A DNA stretch of 64,000 nucleotides from Rhodospirillaceae bacterium (GTDB taxonomy: Bacteria; Pseudomonadota; Alphaproteobacteria; UBA6615), in the NCBI GenBank assembly GCA_018667335.1, contig JABIVD010000027.1:1-64000 (forward strand), in the 5' to 3' direction. Each line of letters begins with the position of its first letter. Positions within the stretch are counted from its first letter, which is position 1. The translations under genes and the position numbers were made by a program. Of this stretch, positions 9,549-18,637 are shown in pieces. The notes under the pieces are model-generated. The model ran no database searches. It worked only from the letters and a program-made list of their open reading frames with translations, and had not been told where the DNA came from.

Positions 9549-10265
9549 ATGATTCTCGAACATCGCGCCTACACGATGAAACCCGGCCTGCGGGAACGTT
9601 TCTACGAAACCCAGGTGGAACGGGGCTTCGACGCTGTCCGCCCGGTCATCGACCGGGTCATCGGCTATTTCTCGACCGTGAGTGGCCCTGCGGATCAGGT
9701 CGTCCATATCTACGCGTTCGATTCCCTCGATGATTGGCAGACCCGCCTGCACGGGCTTTACGGCGTGCCCGAGCTGGAACCGTACTTCCTGAAGGTGCGC
9801 CCGCTGATGCAGGAGCAGGAAAACCGGATTTTGTTGCCCGCGCCGGTCGCGGCACTGACGCCACATTTCTCGGCAAGCGCCTATTGGACGCCCGGCGACC
9901 CGCCCCTGGCTGATCCGGCCACGAGCCGCGATCTCCTGGTGGAGGAACAAATCGTTAGCCTGATCCCAGGGTCACTGGGCAAATACTGGGAGCTGATCGA
10001 GCGTCACGGCGTCCCGGCCATGTCCCCACTGGAGACCAACACGATCGGCAGTTTCCACGCGATGACCGGCACCCTGCATCAGGTTTATCACTACTGGTTC
10101 TTCGACGGGTTCGACGACCGGACACGCCGCCACAACGCGGTCCGCGTGAACCCGGAATGGATCCGGTTCCAGGACGAAATCCGGCCCCATGTCGTGAAGC
10201 AGGAAAGCAAGCTCATGGTGCCCGCGCCGGTGCCTGAAATGGTCCCGCTGTTTCGCGCTGTGTAG
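9549..10265 (+). CDS. NIPSNAP family protein with two domains
   Basis: The 238 residues contain two ferredoxin-like NIPSNAP domains. The first begins ILEHRAYTMKPG and the second begins near LLVEEQIVSLIPG at about residue 128. Each has the typical late tryptophan or aromatic segment and ends in a PAPV motif (LLPAPVAAL, MVPAPVPEM). The function is not established; NIPSNAP proteins are stress- or damage-associated dimeric alpha-beta barrels. The ATG at 9549 follows GAGGGAAGGGG, a good ribosome-binding site. The duplication within one chain suggests it folds as an internal pseudo-dimer. Confidence 0.86.
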   Translation: MILEHRAYTMKPGLRERFYETQVERGFDAVRPVIDRVIGYFSTVSGPADQVVHIYAFDSLDDWQTRLHGLYGVPELEPYFLKVRPLMQEQENRILLPAPVAALTPHFSASAYWTPGDPPLADPATSRDLLVEEQIVSLIPGSLGKYWELIERHGVPAMSPLETNTIGSFHAMTGTLHQVYHYWFFDGFDDRTRRHNAVRVNPEWIRFQDEIRPHVVKQESKLMVPAPVPEMVPLFRAV

Positions 10266-10318
10266 ACCACCGGGCAAAGTCGTTGCGGGGCATTCAAGGT
10301 CGGCTTTTCGCAGTGAGC

Positions 10319-11386
10319 TTAGGAAACAAATTTTGACCGGCTGCGGTTTGCTATCGCAACCAGCGACAGCATGACAGGCACTTCGACCAATACGCCGACG
10401 ACCGTCGCGAGGGCCGCTCCGCTGCCTATTCCAAACAATCCGATGGCAACCGCGACAGCCAGTTCAAAGAAATTGGAAGTGCCAATAAGCGCGCAGGGTG
10501 CCGCAACGTTGAAGGGCAGCTTCCACATGTATGCCGCACCGTAAGTCAGAAAGAATATTGCGTAGCTCTGGATGATGATCGGCACGGCAATAAGCACGAT
10601 CAGAACAGGCTGGGAAATGATTGTCTGGGCCTGGAAACCGAACAAGAGGACAACGGTCAGAAGTAGTCCGAGGACAGATAGGGGTTTCAGTTTCGCCGTG
10701 AAATGATCGATGCCAGCTTGTTCACTTCCGTGCCCGCGAACCAGGGCGCGACGTGTGATTGCGCCCGCGATCAGGGGCACAACGACATAGAGCAGCACGG
10801 ATAGCAGCAGGGTCTCCCACGGCACGTTAATGCTCGTGACACCCAATAACAGCGCCACGATAGGGGCGAAGGCAAAGATCATGATGACGTCGTTCAACGA
10901 CACCTGCACAAGCGTGTAGGCAGGGTCACCCTTCGTCATCTGCGACCAGACAAACACCATTGCGGTGCAAGGAGCCGCCCCCAGCAGGATCAGCCCGGCA
11001 ATATACTGCTCGGCATCATCCGCAGGGATAAAGGGCGCAAACACAAACTCGAAGAACAAGACCGCCAGCGCCGCCATGGAAAACGGCTTCACAAGCCAGT
11101 TCACGACGAGCGTCAGGAAAATGCCCTTGGGTCGACTTCCGATGGACTTGAGGCTGCCGAAATCGACAGAAATCATCATCGGATAGATCATCGCCCATAT
11201 CAGGACTGCCATGATCAGGTTGACTGACGCGTATTCGATCCCCGCGATCGTGGCGAAGAGGCCGGGCACGATGTTGCCGAGCGCAAGTCCGGCCAAAATC
11301 GAAAGCCCGACCCAGACAGACAACCATTTTTCGAAGATGCCGAGACCGGCTGCAGCCGGTCCTTTGTCGGCAGAGTGTGCTGTCAT
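10319..11386 (-). CDS. Arsenite efflux transporter, Acr3 type
   Basis: An inner-membrane transporter of the bile/arsenite/riboflavin (BART) superfamily that extrudes arsenite. The 355 residues form about ten helices. The cysteine needed by Acr3 proteins is present as Cys140 in [12 protein letters not shown], and the TM3 region [13 protein letters not shown] matches the family. GGAGA lies six bases before the ATG. No arsR, arsC or arsH is in sight, which is unusual. A perfect 18-bp palindrome covers codons 9-14. Confidence 0.9.
   Translation of the reverse strand: MTAHSADKGPAAAGLGIFEKWLSVWVGLSILAGLALGNIVPGLFATIAGIEYASVNLIMAVLIWAMIYPMMISVDFGSLKSIGSRPKGIFLTLVVNWLVKPFSMAALAVLFFEFVFAPFIPADDAEQYIAGLILLGAAPCTAMVFVWSQMTKGDPAYTLVQVSLNDVIMIFAFAPIVALLLGVTSINVPWETLLLSVLLYVVVPLIAGAITRRALVRGHGSEQAGIDHFTAKLKPLSVLGLLLTVVLLFGFQAQTIISQPVLIVLIAVPIIIQSYAIFFLTYGAAYMWKLPFNVAAPCALIGTSNFFELAVAVAIGLFGIGSGAALATVVGVLVEVPVMLSLVAIANRSRSKFVS
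11344..11361. promoter_or_regulatory. Perfect 18-bp palindrome in the 5' end of the Acr3 gene
   Basis: GACCGGCTGCAGCCGGTC reads the same on both strands. It starts 25 bases inside the coding region and encodes part of GPAAAGL. It could bind a dimeric regulator or fold in mRNA, but codon choice for an alanine run in a GC-rich genome could also produce it by chance. Confidence 0.3.
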
Positions 11387-11464
11387 GGTCTATCTCCAGT
11401 GGCGGCGATAATGTCTCGCCAGTCTTGCGTGTCTGGTCATGCGGTTAACGTTGGTCGATCCAGC

Positions 11465-12436
11465 TCAAAACAGGCCGGCCCGCAGTTCGATCGGCTCTGC
11501 GTCTGCCAGGCGCGCGGTATCGGTCGCCCCCAGCTTGTTGAAATCGATCAGTCCGCGCACCTCGTCGACATACACCTCCCCACGTTCGGAGTAGGAGAGC
11601 AGGCCCGCAACCAGCGACAAACCGCGGGGAATGTTGCCCGCCTGGCGCGCGGCCGCACGCAGCTGTCGAAAGTCCTTATAGGCCGGGTTCGAGTTCAGGT
11701 TTTGGGCATAGCTGCGGACGGAATCAAAGGGTGTCTTGAAGCTCGCGATCCGATAGTCGCCCAATGCCGTGCGTTGGTTCGCCGGTGTCAGTCCCTTGCC
11801 GTAGCGCCATTGTCCGAACAGCGCATTTCCTTCGACCGCGAAACGGGACAGGGCGTAGGCGCTTTCGATTGCGCCCTGGGCCAATGCGAGTGACGGCGGA
11901 ACGATATCGACCCGGGCATTCAGCGTCGCGAGCTGTGCCGTTGAAAGCGGCGTCTCCGCGTCTGCCTTTTTGCGGTCGACAACGCCGTAACTGGCGGCAA
12001 GGTCGAACAGCCAATTGCGGTCCTTGGTCCCCAGCGAGGCCCCGCCGGCCAGGCGCTCACGCAGGCTGGCCAGGCGCGTTCGGTCGGCGCGGATGTCCTT
12101 ATTGGCCTGCAGAACCAGCGGCAGCAGCGTGCGGAAGAACAGGCTCTTCTTCTGTCCGACATCCAGGTCCTTGGCCCAATCGTCGGGCACGGATGTGATG
12201 AATACCGGCGGCACGTTGGCGTTGCCCGCACGCAGTGCGGTCATGGTGTAGTCCTGCTCGGTGAAATACGCGTGCAGTTGCGCGGGAGATGTAATCCGGA
12301 CCGACGACCCACCCGCCGGGTCCACGACGAACCACAGGACGGCGCCAATCAGGAGCACAGCAAGGCTGACAAATATCCCTCGACGCCCGGTGAGTACGGG
12401 GAAACGTTTCCCGATGCCTGAAAATACTGGTCTCAC
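11465..12436 (-). CDS. Bax-like glucosaminidase-domain protein
   Basis: Probably a membrane-anchored peptidoglycan N-acetylglucosaminidase related to E. coli Bax (PF01832-type). An N-terminal anchor spans about residues 20-38. The C-terminal domain holds the segment ALAQGAIESAYALSRFA; Glu191 is the likely catalytic acid, and NALFGQW follows as in the family. YAQNLNSNPAY is also typical. No ATG fits; a GTG at 12436, with AAAAGGA about seven bases upstream, gives 323 residues and places the anchor at the N-terminus. Transcribed divergently from the YciI gene. Confidence 0.8.
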   Translation of the reverse strand: MRPVFSGIGKRFPVLTGRRGIFVSLAVLLIGAVLWFVVDPAGGSSVRITSPAQLHAYFTEQDYTMTALRAGNANVPPVFITSVPDDWAKDLDVGQKKSLFFRTLLPLVLQANKDIRADRTRLASLRERLAGGASLGTKDRNWLFDLAASYGVVDRKKADAETPLSTAQLATLNARVDIVPPSLALAQGAIESAYALSRFAVEGNALFGQWRYGKGLTPANQRTALGDYRIASFKTPFDSVRSYAQNLNSNPAYKDFRQLRAAARQAGNIPRGLSLVAGLLSYSERGEVYVDEVRGLIDFNKLGATDTARLADAEPIELRAGLF

Positions 12437-12585
12437 AACGGCGTCCTTTTCAGGGTTCGCAATTCGACCATTTGGACGAATTCGGTTTGGAGTTTTCGAG
12501 CCTGATTGCCTACAGTCAGGACCTCTGTATTCCGGCGACCCCGCGTCGCCAAAGCAACAAAAACATCTCATGGGAGGATACCAAG

Positions 12586-12978
12586 ATGGCCGACGGCCCA
12601 CCAACACGCACACAAATTCTCGAAGCCAGCGGCGACATGCTGAAGTGGCAGGTCTATGTGGTGCACACAACCCCGACCGATGGTCTCGGTCCGGTGATGG
12701 CAAACATCGGTCCGCATCTCGCCCATCAGGCGAAGATGGAGGAAGACGGTGTTTATATCGCGGCCGGCCCGCACTGGGCCGACGACGAGGAGACCTGGGA
12801 AGGTGACGGCATGTTCGTCGTCCGCGCCCGGGATCTCGCCCACGCGAATGAAATCGCCGCAGCCGACCCGATGCATTCGAGCGGCGCGCGCTCCTACCGC
12901 GTCCGGCCCTGGCTGATCAACGAGGGCACCATCACTGTGAAGGTCAGCTTCGCCTCCGGCGCACGCGAAGTTTCCTGA
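12586..12978 (+). CDS. YciI family protein
   Basis: A 130-residue cytoplasmic protein with the ferredoxin-like YciI fold. Visible family features are the central HLAHQAKMEEDGVYIAAGP segment and the ANEIAAADPMHSSGARSYRVRPW segment, with the Asp-Pro pair typical of the family. The biochemical role is not established for most members. GGGAGGA at 12572-12578 and the ATG at 12586 define the start. It stands alone and is followed by a strong hairpin at 13006-13027. Confidence 0.85.
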   Translation: MADGPPTRTQILEASGDMLKWQVYVVHTTPTDGLGPVMANIGPHLAHQAKMEEDGVYIAAGPHWADDEETWEGDGMFVVRARDLAHANEIAAADPMHSSGARSYRVRPWLINEGTITVKVSFASGAREVS

Positions 12979-13005
12979 GTTAATACAATTACTTATGTCG
13001 TGCGG

Positions 13006-13035
13006 CGGCCGCCCAATCGGGCGGCCGTTCGCATT
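13006..13035 (+). terminator. Hairpin after the YciI gene
   Basis: CGGCCGCCC-AATC-GGGCGGCCG (13006-13027) is a perfect 9-bp stem with a four-base loop. Flanking TGCG/CGCA can extend it across a bulge, and TTTT follows at 13033-13036. It lies about 30 bases after the stop codon. Confidence 0.65.
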
Positions 13036-13146
13036 TTCGCCGCAAAGGGCAGAAAACATGCTGGTATATATCCAACTGGCAAACTTCTTGCGTAGTACGG
13101 GGTGAACATTCGAGTTTCACGCAAAACGAGACAAGGCAGGCACACG

Positions 13147-13938
13147 ATGAAGAAAATTTTGATCGGACTGGGCGTATTGGTGGTCATTGCGGCGGTCGGG
13201 ATATTCGTATTCCTCGGCAACCTCAACGACATCGTTCGCGCAGCCGTAGAAAAAGTCGGCTCCGACATGACCCAGACCAATGTGATTCTGGACGAAGTCG
13301 ATATCGAGCTGACGTCCGGCAAGGGCGCGCTTCGCGGGTTCCGGGTCACCAATCCCAGCGGGTTCAGCGATGACGACGCCTTCAAGTTCGACGAGGTCAG
13401 CGTCAAGATCGATCTCGCCTCTGTTCGCAGCGATCCCGTGATCATCAAGGAGGTCATCATCTCCGGTCCGGAAGTCGTCTACGAATTCGGTGATGACGGT
13501 GACAGCAACCTCGACAAGCTGAACAAAGCGGTGCAGTCGAAGTCCGGCGGTGGCGAGAAGAGCTCCGGTGGTGGCGATGCCCCGAACATCGTGATCGAGA
13601 GCCTGGTGCTGCAGGGCGGCAAGGTCGCGGTCGTTGCCCCGTTGCTGAACGAGAAACTCTCCGTTCCGCTGCCGACCATTCGCCTGACGGACATCGGCAA
13701 GGATGGCAAGGGTGCCACGCCCGAAGAAATCGCGTCCCAGATCATGGATGCGGTCCTGAAGGGCGCACAGAACGCCGTTGCGAGCGCCAAGATCAATGTC
13801 GATCAACTGACCGGCGCGGCCATGAAGCAGGTCGAAGAAGCCGCGGGTGAGGCCACGAAGGCGCTCGAGGACGCCACGGGTGGCGCCGGCGGTGCCGGTG
13901 ACGCCGTGAAGGGCTTGATCAAAGGGATCGGGCGTTAA
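13147..13938 (+). CDS. Inner-membrane-anchored AsmA/DUF748-like protein
   Basis: A 263-residue protein with one N-terminal membrane anchor (about 4-24) and a periplasmic part. Its beta-rich core has alternating polar and hydrophobic strands: VDIELTSGKGALRGFRVTNPSGF, then FKFDEVSVKIDLASV and IIKEVIISGPEVVYE. That strand pattern resembles the lipid-transport AsmA superfamily. A serine/glycine linker (about 130-145) and a C-terminal Ala/Gly-rich helix follow. The assignment rests on this pattern alone. An AAGGCAGG site precedes the ATG at 13147, and a good terminator follows the gene. Confidence 0.6.
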   Translation: MKKILIGLGVLVVIAAVGIFVFLGNLNDIVRAAVEKVGSDMTQTNVILDEVDIELTSGKGALRGFRVTNPSGFSDDDAFKFDEVSVKIDLASVRSDPVIIKEVIISGPEVVYEFGDDGDSNLDKLNKAVQSKSGGGEKSSGGGDAPNIVIESLVLQGGKVAVVAPLLNEKLSVPLPTIRLTDIGKDGKGATPEEIASQIMDAVLKGAQNAVASAKINVDQLTGAAMKQVEEAAGEATKALEDATGGAGGAGDAVKGLIKGIGR

Positions 13939-13966
13939 CCGAACCGATACATCTAGGATTTATTAG

Positions 13967-13998
13967 GAAAGGCGGTCTTCGGGCCGCCTTTCTGATTT
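13967..13998 (+). terminator. Rho-independent terminator with TTCG tetraloop
   Basis: GAAAGGCGG (13967-13975) pairs with CCGCCTTTC (13984-13992). The loop can close further as CTTCGG, a stable tetraloop. TGATTTT follows. It lies 29 bases after the stop of the AsmA-like gene. Confidence 0.85.
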
Positions 13999-14099
13999 TG
14001 CGAGAGTGCAAACTTTCGTTCACAAAGCCATCGATGGCGACTAACCATGTTGCCCAAGAAATCACGCGCGATAAGCAGCGGTAAAGTGGGAAGCACGCC

Positions 14100-15368
14100 A
14101 TGAGCCAATCTGAAACTCCCATCGAAGAAGGTCCACCGGCACTGATGTTCAGCCATTTCGGCGTGAACTGTGACGATGTCGACAAGCTTGAAGACTTCTA
14201 TACCCGGGTCCTGGGGTTCTGCGTCAGCGATCACGGTCTGATCCGAGGCGACACCGACCGCATCATCTTCATGACCCGGCGGCCGCGCGAGCATCATCAG
14301 TTCGTGCTGGCGGGCGGGCGGCCTTCGATCTTCGCCTCGACCGTCGGTGAAACCGGGTTCAAGGCAGCTGACCTGGAAGCGCTACGCCAGGTCCGGGCCA
14401 TCGTGTCCACGGAAACCGAAGTCACGGATATCGTCGCCGTCGACCACGGCATCACCTGGACGCTCTATTTTCGCGACCCCGAATGGAATCGCTGCGCGAT
14501 ATCCGTCGACACCGGATTCTACGTTGCCCAGCCCGCAGCCTGGCCGCTGGACCTCTCGATGCGCGACGACGATATCAAGCAGCAGACCGAAGAACGCTGC
14601 CAGGCCGGCCCGGACTTCAAGACCCGCACGGCCTGGCGCGACGAGAAGGCGATCACCTTTCAGGCCGAGGGGCGGTTGACCGACGAGGGACCGGAGACCG
14701 GTAACGCGGACCCCGATTTTGAACGCCCTCACGACCCGAACCATATTCTGCTGAACGCCACTGAAAATGACGTGCGCCCGCCGCGCATTGCGCAGGCTCA
14801 TTGCGGCTTCAAAGTCGCCGATATGGACGCGATGATCGCGTTCTACGACAAGGTTTTGGGCTACGCCGTGACCGACCGGGGCTTCATGCCGCCGATCGGC
14901 TCGGAGCCGGAGCGGGAATACACATATCTCAGCCGTGATCCGGGCGAGCACCATCAGGTGATCCTGATTGCGGGCCGTGATCTGGACGCCCCGACCAGCG
15001 TCAATCAGCTCAGCCTGCGGATCATGTCCCTCGACGAGTTGCGGCGCATGGAACGCGAACTCGAGGCCCATCCCGATGTCGGCCCATTGCGCAAAACCTG
15101 TCACGGCAATTCATTCTCGATCTATTTCCCGGACCCCGAGGGAAATGTTGTGGAGCTGGCTGTCGAATCCGTCTGGTATGTGCCCGCACCGCACGGCGCA
15201 CCGCTGGACTTGTCTCTGAGCGACCAGGAACTGATCGGCTGGGCCGAGGGCCATTGCCGCGAAACAGAAGGCTTCATGATGCGCGCAGACTGGAAGGCCC
15301 GGGCGCGGGACGAGCTCATCGCCAATGGCCATCTCGAGGCCGAAGGTCTGGTCAACGACGTCGCTTGA
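14100..15368 (+). CDS. Two-domain VOC (glyoxalase/extradiol dioxygenase fold) protein
   Basis: The 422 residues hold two complete vicinal-oxygen-chelate domains, beginning at about residues 17 (FSHFGVNCDDVDKLEDFYTR) and 233 (AHCGFKVADMDAMIAFYDKV). Both contain the metal-ligand region REHHQFVL or GEHHQVIL. A late glutamate in the second domain (GNVVELAVE) and matching segments such as SIYFPDPEG suggest that at least this half can bind metal. The first half has WTLYFRDPEWNRCAISV, where the usual glutamate is replaced, so it may be structural. Ring-cleavage dioxygenase or isomerase activity is possible; the substrate is unknown. Starts at ATG 14100. Confidence 0.83.
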   Translation: MSQSETPIEEGPPALMFSHFGVNCDDVDKLEDFYTRVLGFCVSDHGLIRGDTDRIIFMTRRPREHHQFVLAGGRPSIFASTVGETGFKAADLEALRQVRAIVSTETEVTDIVAVDHGITWTLYFRDPEWNRCAISVDTGFYVAQPAAWPLDLSMRDDDIKQQTEERCQAGPDFKTRTAWRDEKAITFQAEGRLTDEGPETGNADPDFERPHDPNHILLNATENDVRPPRIAQAHCGFKVADMDAMIAFYDKVLGYAVTDRGFMPPIGSEPEREYTYLSRDPGEHHQVILIAGRDLDAPTSVNQLSLRIMSLDELRRMERELEAHPDVGPLRKTCHGNSFSIYFPDPEGNVVELAVESVWYVPAPHGAPLDLSLSDQELIGWAEGHCRETEGFMMRADWKARARDELIANGHLEAEGLVNDVA

Positions 15369-15561
15369 AAACCGTCAAACAACGGGTGCGCACATCGTTC
15401 GCCACCGGCCGGCCCTGGCCGCAGTCGACGACCCCGCCGAGGCCGCAGAAACAAGGCCGCGTTTAGCGAATATTAAGCGTCAATGCTTAGGTTCCTTCGG
15501 ATCGATCGGTGATTCCATCAGCGTTGCCGTCTCGTGTTGTATCTTTACGAGCAGGTAGACA

Positions 15562-17277
15562 ATGGTCGACGCAGAACAAAAGTTCGAACTCGGTTCCGAT
15601 TCGGATTCGCGGGACACTGCCGCCGCGTTCCACAACCGCGTCAACCTCTTGCTGTTCCTGATCGCTTTCGCCGTCTGTCTCTCGCTGGGCCTGACGGTCT
15701 GGTCGGCGATAAAACAGGACCAGATCACAAAAGTCGAAAATCTCAGCCTCGCCAGATCGGCCCTAACGACCGATCAACAAACCCTTCTGCGCATCATCAA
15801 GGACTACAGTGTCTGGGGTGACGCCTACGAGAACCTGTCGCTGAACCCCGACCGGGAATGGTGGCTCGAGAATTTGCAAAACGACCTCCATGATAATTTC
15901 GGGGTCGTTTTTACGGCCGCCTATAACGCGCGCGACCAGATAGTGTTCCATCAGGATTTCACGGAGACCGGCCGTCTCGATGCGGACGACTTCAGGGTCT
16001 CCGAGATCCAGGAGTTTCTGAACTCGATAAGGGCGGGCTACGGCGCTAGCGGGGGTGCCAGGACGTCGTTCGTCAAAGTGAATGAACGCGTTTACCTGAT
16101 CGCCGGCAACGTCGTGCAGCCCTTCGAGGCCGAGGACAAGCCGGACCCGGACACCGTTCTCTACGACGGTACGATTCTTCTTTTCTTCCAGGCCATCGAT
16201 GAATCATTCACAGCAGGCCTGGAGGCCAATTTCCTCCTCCCGCAGCTTCATCTCGAGGACGAAGTCCATTCGCACGGGTGGAGTGGCATCGGGAAGGGCG
16301 AATTGTCGATTCCCCTGCAGGCGCCGTCGGGAAAGGACCTTGTCTATCTCAAGTGGACGCCCGAATGGCCGAGCCACGCGATCCTCGCATTCGTGGTGCC
16401 ACCAATCCTGCTGGTCGTCGTCGGCATCCTGTTCTTCGCGGCCTTTGCAACCCGGACACTCAAGCGTGCCCTGACCACAATCGTGCAGTCGCGTGATGAA
16501 GCCATCGCGGCCGGAAAGGTGAAAGCGAGTCTTCTGGCGAATGTCAGTCATGAGCTCCGCACACCGCTCAACGGCATCATCGGTTTCTCCGACCTGATCC
16601 TGACCAGTGATCTCGAGCCTGACGAGGTCCGGCAATATTCGAAGCTGATCAAGGAAAGCGGCAACCACCTGAACAGCGTCGTCGAGGATGTGCTCAGCAT
16701 GACGGAGATCGAATCCGGGTCGATGCAGCTCAGCGAGGATGTGTTCGACCTCACGGAATGCGTCCGCGACTGTTTCAACTTGCTCAAAATACGCGCCAAA
16801 CTCGCCAACATCAGTTTGCAACTTTCGCCGGACATCGCCCAGGTCTCCATCAACGCCGATGAATCGAAATTGCGTCAGATCGTCACCAACCTCGTCAACA
16901 ATGCGATCAAGTTTTCACCACCCAACTCGATTGTCTCCGTCGACGTCGCGCTGGCGGACAACCAGGTTGAAATTCTCGTGCGCGACGAGGGCATCGGGAT
17001 TCACTCCGACGACATCGAGAAAATATTGCTGCCCTTCGGACAGGTCGACAGCGCGCTGTCGCGCCGCTACGAGGGGACGGGCCTGGGGCTTCCGATCGTC
17101 GTCTCACTGGTCGAGCTGCACGGCGGCAATCTGGCGATCGACAGTGAACCCGACCTGGGGACAACGATGATCGTCTCATTGCCCGCTGACCGCGTGGTCG
17201 ACATGCCAAGCCAGTCCCAACGAGATTCGGCGTTTGTGCACGGCGAACATCCGGAACTCGAGACAACGGCGGCCTGA
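15562..17277 (+). CDS. CHASE4-type sensor histidine kinase
   Basis: An inner-membrane sensor kinase of 571 residues. Two membrane segments (about 28-50 and 273-296) enclose a periplasmic region with the DYSVWGDAYENL element typical of CHASE4 sensors. The HisKA domain has the phospho-acceptor His330 in SHELRTPLNGIIGFSDL. The ATPase domain shows N box NLVNNAIKFSP, G1 DEGIGI and G2 GTGLGL. No HAMP domain is obvious between TM2 and HisKA. There is no response regulator next to it, so its partner is elsewhere. The ATG at 15562 follows AGCAGG. Confidence 0.93.
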   Translation: MVDAEQKFELGSDSDSRDTAAAFHNRVNLLLFLIAFAVCLSLGLTVWSAIKQDQITKVENLSLARSALTTDQQTLLRIIKDYSVWGDAYENLSLNPDREWWLENLQNDLHDNFGVVFTAAYNARDQIVFHQDFTETGRLDADDFRVSEIQEFLNSIRAGYGASGGARTSFVKVNERVYLIAGNVVQPFEAEDKPDPDTVLYDGTILLFFQAIDESFTAGLEANFLLPQLHLEDEVHSHGWSGIGKGELSIPLQAPSGKDLVYLKWTPEWPSHAILAFVVPPILLVVVGILFFAAFATRTLKRALTTIVQSRDEAIAAGKVKASLLANVSHELRTPLNGIIGFSDLILTSDLEPDEVRQYSKLIKESGNHLNSVVEDVLSMTEIESGSMQLSEDVFDLTECVRDCFNLLKIRAKLANISLQLSPDIAQVSINADESKLRQIVTNLVNNAIKFSPPNSIVSVDVALADNQVEILVRDEGIGIHSDDIEKILLPFGQVDSALSRRYEGTGLGLPIVVSLVELHGGNLAIDSEPDLGTTMIVSLPADRVVDMPSQSQRDSAFVHGEHPELETTAA

Positions 17278-17425
17278 ATTCACCCACCTGTGTTCTGGAA
17301 GGGCATGTCATCTAGATTGTCCGACCTGCAGGAAAATCTTGGCTGAACAGACCGAAGTCTCCATTCTCGCACCCATGCGCCGAAGCATTTGCCACAACAG
17401 GCGCGACTGATGAGGGGGAGAGAAC

Positions 17426-18589
17426 ATGTTCGAATATTTTCCGGACAACTATGCCTGGAGCTTGACGGCAGCGACCTTGTTCGACGAGGTCGGCACCGTC
17501 AGCGAAGCCGAAGAGGTGTTGCGGTCGGTCAAGCATCTGGCCGGCGGCGACCCGGCGGTGGCCAATGAGGCCTGGTACGAGGCCTTCACGCGTCTCGCCG
17601 AGCGCCTGGAACGGTTGGGCAATACGGACATGGCCGAGGGCCATCCGCTGACAGCGTCGCGCAAGTATCATCGCGCTGGCCTCTACCATCTGCGCGCCGA
17701 ACGCTTCCTGCACCACTCCGACCCGCGCGAGTTGATGGCCTATCAACGCGGCGTCGACACGTTCCGCAAGGCCCGCGAGGTCGGCCGCGAGCCGGTCGAG
17801 TATGTCGACATCCCGTTCGAAGACGGGTTTATGCCCTGCATGTTCGTCAGGGCAGATGTCGACGGCCCGGCGCCCTGCATGATCCATATTCAGGGCTTCG
17901 ATTCCCTGAAGGAACTGCATCACCCGGTGATCAGCGCGGAATACCAGCGACGCGGCATACACATGCTGATCGTCGACCAGCCAGGCGCTGGCGGCGCTTT
18001 GCGCCTGCACGGCCTGACGGCCGGCCACGAGACTGAGCATTACGTCGCCAAGCTGGTGGATTATGTCGAGGCCCGCGACGACGTCGACGCCGAACGCATT
18101 GGCCTGTCGGGCAACAGCCTGGGGGGTTACTACGCGCCGCGTGCGGCAGCCTTCGAGAAGCGCCTGAAATGCTGCATCGCCTGGGGCGCGCTGTGGGACT
18201 TCAGCGTGTACTTCGAGCGTGCCTACGCCAAGATCGAGACCGCGCCGTCGGTGCCCGACATGGTCAGCCACGGCATGTGGGTGATGGGGCAGAAGACCCC
18301 CGAGGACGCACTCGCCGTCTCCCGCCAGATGACCCTGGAAGGGGTGATCGACAAGATCACCTGCCCGCTGCTTGTCTGTCACGGTGAGAACGACCGCCAG
18401 GTGCCGCTCTGGATGGCCGAGAAGACCTACGAGGATGCGGTCAACAGCCCAAACCGCAAGCTCAAGATCTTTCGGCTCGACGAGGGCGGGGCCGAGCATT
18501 GCCAGATCGACAACCGCCAGCTGATCGGCGACGTGATGTCGGACTGGGCGGCGGAAATCTTCGGCCTCGATCCGGCGGGAATCGCGTAA
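17426..18589 (+). CDS. Alpha/beta hydrolase
   Basis: A 387-residue hydrolase with a helical N-terminal part (about 1-120) followed by the hydrolase core. The nucleophile elbow is GNSLGG with Ser231; the acid is probably the Asp in CHGENDRQVP and the base the His in GGAEHCQID. This architecture resembles 2,6-dihydroxypseudooxynicotine hydrolase and FrsA-like enzymes, some of which cleave C-C bonds. The substrate cannot be told from the sequence. GGGGGAGAGAAC precedes the ATG at 17426. Confidence 0.86.
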   Translation: MFEYFPDNYAWSLTAATLFDEVGTVSEAEEVLRSVKHLAGGDPAVANEAWYEAFTRLAERLERLGNTDMAEGHPLTASRKYHRAGLYHLRAERFLHHSDPRELMAYQRGVDTFRKAREVGREPVEYVDIPFEDGFMPCMFVRADVDGPAPCMIHIQGFDSLKELHHPVISAEYQRRGIHMLIVDQPGAGGALRLHGLTAGHETEHYVAKLVDYVEARDDVDAERIGLSGNSLGGYYAPRAAAFEKRLKCCIAWGALWDFSVYFERAYAKIETAPSVPDMVSHGMWVMGQKTPEDALAVSRQMTLEGVIDKITCPLLVCHGENDRQVPLWMAEKTYEDAVNSPNRKLKIFRLDEGGAEHCQIDNRQLIGDVMSDWAAEIFGLDPAGIA

Positions 18590-18637
18590 GCAGTTCGACA
18601 CCCGTCGCAATCGCGCGCAAGTGCGGAAAGAATGTCC

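Noticed and set aside
15471-15490. TAAGC/GCTTA inverted repeat before the histidine kinase
   Set aside because: A 5-bp stem with a 6-base loop far from the start gives no clear meaning.
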